From positions 124,001-188,000 of the forward strand of contig NZ_QKPO01000008.1 of NCBI RefSeq assembly GCF_003258355.1: 64,000 nucleotides of DNA, given 5' to 3'. Numbering within the stretch: the first letter of the stretch is position 1; every line of letters begins with the position of its first letter. Below are positions 57,978 to 64,000 of the stretch, piece by piece. This stretch comes from Confluentibacter sediminis. Lineage in GTDB: Bacteria; Bacteroidota; Bacteroidia; Flavobacteriales; Flavobacteriaceae. The translations under genes and the position numbers were made by a program. A model generated the notes under the pieces. That model was not told the origin of the DNA, did no database searches, and was given only the letters and a program-made list of their open reading frames with translations.

Positions 57978-59627
57978 ATGTTTGAAATTTCACAGTTAAA
58001 GGACAAAAAACTCTCTGATTTACAAGAGATTGCACAAAAATTGAACATACCAAAATATCGTTCATTAAAAAAACAAGATTTAGTCTATCAAATATTAGAT
58101 ACACAAGCAGCTGACCCAAAAGTTGTGAATGAAGTAGCTGAGCCTACCTTATTTAGTGAGGATAAAACTGAAAAAACTAATAATAAGGAAAAAAAGCCTA
58201 GAGCGCGTGTACAAAAACCTATTAAAAACACACCCCAACCAAAGAAAGAAGAAAAACCTATAGTAGAGACTATGACGAATGAAGCTCCTACCGAGCCTGT
58301 CGCTGAAGTCAAGAATAAGGAAGAACAAAAAACAAAGAATGTTCCAAACCCTAGACCAAAAGACGTTCAAAAACCTCACCAAAAGAGAGATAACAATCCT
58401 CAACACAAAAATAAAAACCAAAATCCTAATCAAAATTCAAATCAAAAAAACGGCAATGTGGATGCTGGAAATAAAGACAACAGGAACCGCTACCGCGAGC
58501 CAGATTTTGAGTTTGATGCCATTATAGAAAGCGAAGGTGTTTTAGACATTATGGTTGATGGCTATGGTTTTTTAAGATCTTCTGATTATAACTACCTATC
58601 ATCACCCGATGATATTTATGTATCACAATCCCAAATACGTTTATTTGGTTTAAAAAAAGGTGATACAGTTTTAGGACATGTAAGGCCTCCAAAAGAAGGT
58701 GAAAAATATTTTCCTTTAATAAAAGTTATTAAAATTAACGGTCAAGATCCAAATGTGGTAAGAGACCGTGTATCGTTTGAACATTTAACACCTTTATTTC
58801 CTAAGGAGAAATTTAAATTAGCAGAGAAACAAAGTACCATTTCTACACGAATTATGGATTTATTTTCCCCTATCGGAAAAGGACAACGTGGTATGATTGT
58901 TTCGCAGCCTAAAACAGGAAAAACCATGTTGCTTAAAGATGTTGCAAATGCTATTGCAGCCAATCATCCTGAAGTTTATTTAATGATTTTATTAATAGAT
59001 GAACGCCCAGAAGAAGTTACAGACATGCAACGCAATGTACGTGGGGAAGTCATATCTTCTACATTTGATAAAGAAGCACATGAACATGTTAAAATCGCCG
59101 ATATTGTTCTTGAAAAAGCAAAGCGTTTGGTAGAATGTGGACATGATGTCGTGATTCTTTTAGATTCCATAACACGTTTGGCAAGAGCTTATAATACAGT
59201 TCAACCTGCCTCTGGTAAAATATTAAGTGGTGGTGTGGATGCCAATGCATTGCATAAACCAAAACGTTTCTTTGGTGCCGCTAGAAATATTGAAAACGGT
59301 GGTTCTTTGACTATTATTGCTACTGCATTGACAGAAACGGGCTCTAAAATGGACGAGGTTATCTTTGAAGAATTTAAAGGAACTGGTAATATGGAACTTC
59401 AATTGGATAGAAAAATCTCTAACCGCAGAATTTTCCCTGCTATTGATCTTACATCATCAAGCACACGCCGTGACGACTTATTACTGGACGAAAACACCAT
59501 ACAACGTATGTGGGTAATGCGTAAATATCTTGCTGATATGAATCCTGTTGAAGCTATGGAATTCATTAACGAACGTTTTAAACAGACTCGAAATAACGAA
59601 GAGTTTTTAATATCCATGAATGGATAA
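57978..59627 (+). CDS. rho: Transcription termination factor Rho
   Basis: 549 aa, longer than E. coli Rho (419) because of a disordered linker. Rho-N helices cover 1-43; residues 44-172 are Lys/Asn/Pro/Gln-rich, typical of Bacteroidota Rho; the cold-shock RNA-binding fold is at about 180-255; the ATPase has Walker A QPKTGKT (310-316), LIDERPEEV and [13 protein letters not shown]. The Q- and R-loops are intact. The 196-bp leader is AT-rich and could hold autoregulatory sites. Confidence 0.97.
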   Translation: MFEISQLKDKKLSDLQEIAQKLNIPKYRSLKKQDLVYQILDTQAADPKVVNEVAEPTLFSEDKTEKTNNKEKKPRARVQKPIKNTPQPKKEEKPIVETMTNEAPTEPVAEVKNKEEQKTKNVPNPRPKDVQKPHQKRDNNPQHKNKNQNPNQNSNQKNGNVDAGNKDNRNRYREPDFEFDAIIESEGVLDIMVDGYGFLRSSDYNYLSSPDDIYVSQSQIRLFGLKKGDTVLGHVRPPKEGEKYFPLIKVIKINGQDPNVVRDRVSFEHLTPLFPKEKFKLAEKQSTISTRIMDLFSPIGKGQRGMIVSQPKTGKTMLLKDVANAIAANHPEVYLMILLIDERPEEVTDMQRNVRGEVISSTFDKEAHEHVKIADIVLEKAKRLVECGHDVVILLDSITRLARAYNTVQPASGKILSGGVDANALHKPKRFFGAARNIENGGSLTIIATALTETGSKMDEVIFEEFKGTGNMELQLDRKISNRRIFPAIDLTSSSTRRDDLLLDENTIQRMWVMRKYLADMNPVEAMEFINERFKQTRNNEEFLISMNG

Positions 59628-59653
59628 AATATTCTAACCAAACATTAAACATA

Positions 59654-59693
59654 AAAAGCTTTAACAACCAATTTATTTGTTAAGGCTTTTTTT
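59654..59693 (+). terminator. Terminator of rho
   Basis: 14-bp stem with one G-U pair (59654-59667 with 59777-59690 shifted by the loop, right arm 59677-59690), ending in a run of T (59687-59693). It lies 27 bp behind the rho stop. Confidence 0.85.
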
Positions 59694-59735
59694 ATGAGCC
59701 TTTATAATTAAGTTTTGTCACAACAATTTAAAACA

Positions 59736-59767
59736 AAAAGACCTCTCAAATACTTGAGAGGTCTTTT
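59736..59767. terminator. Bidirectional terminator between rho and rpsT
   Basis: Perfect 14-bp stem AAAAGACCTCTCAA/TTGAGAGGTCTTTT (59736-59749 with 59754-59767) and a 4-base loop. T runs occur on both strands, so it can stop the minus-strand rpsT transcript (stop at 59788) and any read-through from rho. Confidence 0.88.
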
Positions 59768-59787
59768 GATATTTTAATAAGTTTATG

Positions 59788-60039
59788 TTAAAGTGCAGCT
59801 ATATGCTTAGATAACCCAGATTTAAGGTTTGCAGCTTTATTAGCATGAATAACGTTTTTCTTAGCTAATTTATCCAACATAGAAACAACAGAAGTATATA
59901 ACGTCTCAGCTTCTTTTTTATCAGTTAATTCACGTAATTTTTTAATAGCATTACGAGTTGTTTTATGCTGATATTTGTTTATTGTACGCTTAGTTTCGTT
60001 ACTTCTAATTCTTTTTAACGATGACTTGTGATTTGCCAT
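59788..60039 (-). CDS. rpsT: 30S ribosomal protein S20
   Basis: 83 aa, basic and helical: [24 protein letters not shown] pattern at the start, then [21 protein letters not shown] at the end, a full S20. It begins 27 bp behind tRNA-Glu with no separate promoter box visible, so it is probably co-transcribed with the tRNA. Confidence 0.97.
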   Translation of the reverse strand: MANHKSSLKRIRSNETKRTINKYQHKTTRNAIKKLRELTDKKEAETLYTSVVSMLDKLAKKNVIHANKAANLKSGLSKHIAAL

Positions 60040-60066
60040 TTCTAATTTTTGTTTTTTTTAAAATTG

Positions 60067-60138
60067 TAGCCCGTAGGGGAATCGAACCCCTCTTACCAGG
60101 ATGAAAACCTGGCGTCCTAGCCGATAGACGAACGGGCC
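60067..60138 (-). tRNA. tRNA-Glu (anticodon TTC)
   Basis: 72 nt on the minus strand. Acceptor GGCCCGT pairs with ACGGGCT (G-U at the first pair), discriminator A. Anticodon arm CCAGG-TTTTCAT-CCTGG gives TTC; T arm AGGGG-TTCGATT-CCCCT. CCA is not encoded. It lies directly before rpsT. Confidence 0.96.
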
Positions 60139-60157
60139 AAGGATTTTTTTGAGAGCG

Positions 60158-60187
60158 CAAATATAATTATAAAATTTAAACTTGCAA
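60158..60187 (-). promoter_or_regulatory. Candidate proximal promoter of tRNA-Glu/rpsT
   Basis: Minus-strand TATATTTG (60158-60165) with TTG at 60185-60187, 19-bp spacer. Both elements fit the Bacteroidota consensus. The box ends 19 bp before the tRNA. Confidence 0.7.
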
Positions 60188-60225
60188 CACTTTTCAAATA
60201 ACTTGCAACGTTTCCATTGCGGATG

Positions 60226-60255
60226 CAAAAATACAACTATTTTTAAATGTCGCAA
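60226..60255 (-). promoter_or_regulatory. Candidate distal promoter of tRNA-Glu/rpsT
   Basis: Minus-strand TATTTTTG (60226-60233) with TTG at 60253-60255, again a 19-bp spacer. It forms a tandem pair with the proximal promoter, 68 bp apart, consistent with strong expression. Confidence 0.6.
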
Positions 60256-60288
60256 TACCTACTTAATATTTTTTGAAAAAAAATTAAA

Positions 60289-61767
60289 TTAATATGCCTT
60301 TGCAAATAACACTCTCATTTTTGAAGGGTTTCCAGTATACACACAAACACCTGCTTCTTGCTTATTATTCAATGGAATACACCTAATTGTTGCCTTTGTA
60401 AGCTCTTTTATTTTTTCTTCTGTCTCAATGGTCCCATCCCAATGCGCCGAGATAAAACCGCCTTTATTTTCTAAAACAGACTTAAATTCTTCAAAATTTT
60501 CTACTTCGGTTATATGATTATCTCTAAAATTTAACGCCTTTTCAAATAACGATTTTTGAATATCTGCTAATAAATTCTCAACAACTTTGCTTAAATTCTT
60601 TAAAGCAATGACTTCTTTTGTTAAGGTATCTCGCCTTGCTATTTCAACAGTACCGTTTTCTAAGTCTTTAGGGCCTATTGCAATACGCAATGGAACACCT
60701 TGCAACTCATATTGTGCAAATTTCGCACCAGGACGTTGTGTATCCCTATCATCGTATTTAACAGATATATTTTTACTTTTTAACTCTTTTAAAATACTAT
60801 GGGCTACTTCACTTACAGCATTAAATTCATCGTCACTTTTATAAATAGGCACTATGACCACTTGATTTGGTGCTAAACTTGGCGGTAAAACCAAACCATT
60901 ATCATCACTATGCGTCATAATTAACGCCCCCATAAGGCGTGTTGAAACACCCCAAGACGTTGCCCAAACATAATCTTGCTTACCTTCTTTATTGGCGAAT
61001 TTAACATCAAAGGCTTTGGCAAAATTTTGTCCGAGAAAGTGAGATGTTCCAGCTTGTAATGCCTTCCCATCTTGCATTAATGCTTCAATACAATAGGTTT
61101 CATCGGCTCCAGCAAAACGTTCACTTTCTGTTTTTAATCCTTGAATAACAGGAATGGCCATGAAATTTTCAACAAATGTCGCATATACATTATTCATTAA
61201 TTCTGCTTCAGTAATAGCTTCAACCTTTGTTTCATGTGCTGTATGCCCTTCTTGCCATAAAAATTCTGCGGTACGCAAAAACAAACGTGTACGCATTTCC
61301 CAACGCACGACATTAGCCCATTGATTAATTAACAATGGTAAATCCCTATAAGATTGAATCCATCCTCTGTAAGTATTCCAAATAATGGCCTCCGAAGTTG
61401 GTCTTACAATCAATTCCTCCTCCAATTTAGCCTCTGGATCTACTCGCAATTTACCTGGTTTGTCAGGATCTGCTTGTAACCTATAATGTGTCACAATAGC
61501 ACACTCTTTCGCAAAACCTTCGGCATTCTTTTCTTCGGCCTCAAACAAACTTTTTGGCACAAATAAAGGAAAATAGGCATTTTGATGCCCGGTTTCTTTA
61601 AACATCCTGTCCAATTCTGCCTGCATTTTTTCCCAAATGGCATAACCATATGGCTTAATGACCATACAGCCCCTAACTGCCGAATTCTCAGCTAAATCAG
61701 CCTTTACAACAAGTTCGTTATACCATTTTGAATAATCCTCTGCTCTACTAGTAAGTTTTTTGCTCAT
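60289..61767 (-). CDS. proS: Prolyl-tRNA synthetase
   Basis: 492 aa from ATG 61767 ([20 protein letters not shown]); the frame also has a TTG six codons upstream that is not needed. Class II motifs: [39 protein letters not shown] and the anticodon-binding domain from about 305. It lacks the YbaK insertion, so it is the archaeal/eukaryote-like ProRS form, usual in Bacteroidota. Confidence 0.97.
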   Translation of the reverse strand: MSKKLTSRAEDYSKWYNELVVKADLAENSAVRGCMVIKPYGYAIWEKMQAELDRMFKETGHQNAYFPLFVPKSLFEAEEKNAEGFAKECAIVTHYRLQADPDKPGKLRVDPEAKLEEELIVRPTSEAIIWNTYRGWIQSYRDLPLLINQWANVVRWEMRTRLFLRTAEFLWQEGHTAHETKVEAITEAELMNNVYATFVENFMAIPVIQGLKTESERFAGADETYCIEALMQDGKALQAGTSHFLGQNFAKAFDVKFANKEGKQDYVWATSWGVSTRLMGALIMTHSDDNGLVLPPSLAPNQVVIVPIYKSDDEFNAVSEVAHSILKELKSKNISVKYDDRDTQRPGAKFAQYELQGVPLRIAIGPKDLENGTVEIARRDTLTKEVIALKNLSKVVENLLADIQKSLFEKALNFRDNHITEVENFEEFKSVLENKGGFISAHWDGTIETEEKIKELTKATIRCIPLNNKQEAGVCVYTGNPSKMRVLFAKAY

Positions 61768-61820
61768 ATAAGTGGTTTGGCACAAAAATTGTGACTATGT
61801 TAAATATAGAAATAGTTTGG

Positions 61821-61848
61821 CAAAACTAACTATTTTTGTTATGTTCAA
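61821..61848 (-). promoter_or_regulatory. Candidate promoter of proS
   Basis: Minus-strand TAGTTTTG (61821-61828) with TTG at 61846-61848, 17-bp spacer; both elements match consensus. It overlaps the plus-strand box at 61831-61838. Confidence 0.6.
61831..61838 (+). promoter_or_regulatory. Candidate -7 box for the Gly/Tyr/Ser-rich lipoprotein gene
   Basis: TATTTTTG fits TAnnTTTG, 31 bp before the ATG at 61870. It has no TTG at the usual -33 distance. It interleaves with the proS promoter. Confidence 0.4.
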
Positions 61849-61869
61849 CAATAAAAAAGAAATAGAGAT

Positions 61870-62907
61870 ATGAAATTTATTAACTACTTAAAAAGAAAAA
61901 TGTCATTAATAGCAATTGCTATGTTGTTATTAGTGGTATCATCGTGTGGTTCTTATCAATACGTTGGTGTGGACAATGATGGTATTTATGGCGAAGCCCC
62001 AAGAACAATGTCTCAAAATGACCAAGTTGTTGTTGAAACACAAAATAATTCTAATGATTATTATCAAAATTATTTTAATAGTAAAGCTTTAGAGTATGAA
62101 AGAATAAATGATGAAGGTGCTATTTTCACGGATGTAGATTCCTACCAAAGCAATTCTTATACTGATGAAGGAGACCCCAATAACAACAATTACCAAGGCT
62201 ATGGTGGTTGGGGGCAAACCAATAGTCAAGTAACCGTCAATGTTCAACCAAGTTTTGGCTGGGGAGGCATGTGGTACAGACCGTTTTTTAGCTATGGCTA
62301 TTATGGCAACCGTTGGAACAACTGGGGCTATTACAATCCTTATTATGCTGGTTTTTATGGTGATTATTATGGAGGCTTTTATGGTAGTTTCTATGGTGGT
62401 TGGTACAATCCATATAGATTTCCTGGGCATTACTATGCTTTCAACGGATACAATAATTATTATTACGGAAATGCATATTATGGAAGAAATAATGTGTCTT
62501 ACAGTGCCAGCAGAAGAAATAGCTATCGATCAAATAGCATAGGCAATAGAAGCAGTTCTACCAACAATGGTAATACATCAAGATACAGCTCTTATAGAAG
62601 AAGCAATACGGTTAGTCCATATAGCACGACAAGTCGTGGTTACAATAATTCGTCCTCTACTATAAATAGTAATTCGTCAAGAAGAAATAGTAGCGCTAAC
62701 ACATCCTCTTCTTATCCATCCAATAATTCTACCTATTCAAGAAGAAGCAACACAAGCAATAATTCTACGTATTCTCCTAGCAGATCATCTTCTAGTAGCA
62801 ACAATTCTGGAAGCTACTCAAGATCAAGTAGCGGCAGCAGTAGCTCTGGAACAATGAGGTCTTCTGGTGGCAGTAGTAGTTCTGGTGGTTCTTCAAGAAG
62901 ACGTTAA
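61870..62907 (+). CDS. Lipoprotein with Tyr/Gly-rich and Ser/Asn/Arg-rich low-complexity regions
   Basis: 345 aa with a lipobox (VVSSC, Cys26). After an ordinary N-terminal part (27-120) comes a Trp/Tyr/Gly/Phe-rich stretch (about 123-208) with repeated YYGGFYGSFYGG-like units, then a Ser/Asn/Thr/Arg-rich tail (about 209-345) ending SSRRR. It is probably surface-exposed and disordered; no enzyme domain is seen. Only Flavobacteria-type homologs are expected. It precedes the OmpP1-like gene by 26 bp and may be in its operon. Confidence 0.75.
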   Translation: MKFINYLKRKMSLIAIAMLLLVVSSCGSYQYVGVDNDGIYGEAPRTMSQNDQVVVETQNNSNDYYQNYFNSKALEYERINDEGAIFTDVDSYQSNSYTDEGDPNNNNYQGYGGWGQTNSQVTVNVQPSFGWGGMWYRPFFSYGYYGNRWNNWGYYNPYYAGFYGDYYGGFYGSFYGGWYNPYRFPGHYYAFNGYNNYYYGNAYYGRNNVSYSASRRNSYRSNSIGNRSSSTNNGNTSRYSSYRRSNTVSPYSTTSRGYNNSSSTINSNSSRRNSSANTSSSYPSNNSTYSRRSNTSNNSTYSPSRSSSSSNNSGSYSRSSSGSSSSGTMRSSGGSSSSGGSSRRR

Positions 62908-62933
62908 TATTTTTTAAAGAAAAAAAGAAACAT

Positions 62934-64000
62934 ATGAAAAAGTTACAATTCCTATTTATAGGCATGTTATCTATGTCTACACTTTATGCCCAAGACATCT
63001 CTGACGCCGTAAGATATTCGCAAAGTGAAATTCAAGGAACCGCTCGTTTTAGAGCTTTAAGTGGTGCCTTCGGAGCTTTAGGTGGTGATATGAGTGCCGT
63101 AAGCATCAACCCTGCTGGTTCTGCTGTCTTTGCACAAAGTCATGCATCGATAACCCTTTCAAATTTAGCTTCCAAAAATGACACACGATATTTTAATGGT
63201 TTAACAGGAACTACCGAATCTAATTTCGATATAAATCAGGGTGGTGCATCTTTTGTATTTGCTAATAACAACTCAAATTCTCCTTGGAGAAAATTTACTT
63301 TAGGGGTGGCTTATGATAAAACCAATAATCATGACAATAGTTGGAATGCGGTTGGAACAAATACAAAAGATGATGTTTATGTGGATCAAAATAATATTGT
63401 TAGGTCTCCAGCAAATTCGATAGCTGGATATTTCTTTCTTTACTCAGAAGGCGTAAAATTGGGAGATATTTCATTAATAGGGAATGAATCAATAACCGAT
63501 GCCTATTCCGATATTGGAAATGTGTTTGGGCTTACGCATCAACAAGCCTTCCTAGGATACCAATCTTACATACTTGAACCAGATGTGGATGACGACAACA
63601 ATACAACATATACCTCAAATCTTGCTAGTGGAAATTTTGATCATAATTATTATTATACATCAACAGGATTAAATGGCAAAGTAGCATTTAACATGGCCGC
63701 TCAATATGGCGATAACCTATATTTAGGGTTAAATTTAAATTCTCATTTTATAAATTACGACCGTTCCACATCACTATTTGAAAATAATTCAAATAATAAT
63801 TCATTAATTAGCAGTATAGCATTCGATAACACCCTATCTACAACAGGTAGCGGATTTTCGTTTCAATTAGGTGGTATTTTAAAATTAAGTAACGAATTCA
63901 GAGTGGGTTTAACGTATGATTCACCAACATGGTATACCATTTCAGAAGAAACCACACAATATCTATCTGCCATAAGAGATGATAATGGCTCAAATGTTAC
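62934..64000 (+). CDS. OmpP1/FadL-like outer-membrane beta-barrel protein (partial, 3' end outside window)
   Basis: 355 codons visible, running off the right edge. A Sec signal peptide (1-19, ending TLYAQ) and the family N-terminal hatch motif RFRALSGAFGALGGDMSAVSINPAGSA (split here over residues 37-63) are clear. Alternating amphipathic strands follow. It probably transports hydrophobic compounds across the outer membrane. It lies 26 bp behind the low-complexity lipoprotein. Confidence 0.82.
   Translation, partial: MKKLQFLFIGMLSMSTLYAQDISDAVRYSQSEIQGTARFRALSGAFGALGGDMSAVSINPAGSAVFAQSHASITLSNLASKNDTRYFNGLTGTTESNFDINQGGASFVFANNNSNSPWRKFTLGVAYDKTNNHDNSWNAVGTNTKDDVYVDQNNIVRSPANSIAGYFFLYSEGVKLGDISLIGNESITDAYSDIGNVFGLTHQQAFLGYQSYILEPDVDDDNNTTYTSNLASGNFDHNYYYTSTGLNGKVAFNMAAQYGDNLYLGLNLNSHFINYDRSTSLFENNSNNNSLISSIAFDNTLSTTGSGFSFQLGGILKLSNEFRVGLTYDSPTWYTISEETTQYLSAIRDDNGSNV

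Noticed and set aside
58088-58433. Minus-strand 74- and 94-codon frames opposite rho
   Set aside because: Arise from the AT/Lys-rich linker of rho; no support as genes.
62500-62900. Repetitive DNA suggestive of a repeat array
   Set aside because: It is codon-level repetition of Ser/Asn/Arg codons in one reading frame, without regular spacers; not CRISPR.

Overview
The window is AT-rich DNA from a member of the Bacteroidota, almost certainly Flavobacteriaceae. This rests on gene content (several GH92 mannosidases, a NagB/PIG-L fusion, DUF4293, DUF3667, an XrtF-type exosortase, OmpP1/FadL-type protein, Bacteroidetes TraK/M/N) and on repeated promoter boxes of the Bacteroidota type (TAnnTTTG) with no Shine-Dalgarno pattern. 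The genus cannot be fixed from the sequence alone.

Positions 1-35823 form a large glycan-degradation region that reads as an N-glycan catabolic locus. One long minus-strand run (29544 down to and beyond position 1) encodes a GH92 mannosidase, an SSS sodium symporter, a GH130 phosphorylase, a CBM9-like lipoprotein, a GHL10-type putative hydrolase, a second GH92, a glycosylasparaginase, GH2, GH20, GH29, GH92, GH29, a sialidase-like beta-propeller, GH92, GH3 and a GH97 cut by the window edge. Divergent from it are a LytS-type histidine kinase and a LytTR response regulator. They are followed by a NagB/PIG-L fusion and a third GH29. Together these can strip fucose, galactose, GlcNAc and mannose, split GlcNAc from Asn, import a small core sugar, phosphorolyse Man-GlcNAc and feed GlcNAc-6-P into glycolysis. 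No SusC/SusD pair and no recognisable endo-beta-GlcNAcase lies inside the window.

Positions 35824-39882 hold a decayed conjugative transposon: the end of traK, a frameshifted traM, a traN with one in-frame stop, and a tyrosine recombinase with two in-frame stops. It lies beside a tRNA-Arg(ACG) gene that is the likely integration site.

Positions 40041-44219 are a sulfane-sulfur module: a cysteine-containing Crp/Fnr regulator, two YeeE/YedE halves, a TauE/SafE exporter, a persulfide-dioxygenase-type MBL protein with two rhodanese domains, and a DUF2892 protein. After this come core genes: clpS, prmA, tpiA, a TlpA-like lipoprotein, an ABC permease, a DoxX/thioredoxin-like protein and DUF1599 on the minus strand; folP, a lipoprotein, cdaA and DUF3667 on the plus strand; then an ABC exporter and truA (minus) and a YfcE-like phosphoesterase (plus).

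Positions 56074-57308 are a compact exosortase module: a tiny protein with a PxDGG C-terminal sorting signal, the exosortase XrtF and its membrane partner. The right end carries DUF4293, rho, rpsT, tRNA-Glu(TTC), proS, a tyrosine/glycine- and serine-rich lipoprotein and the start of an OmpP1/FadL-like outer-membrane protein.
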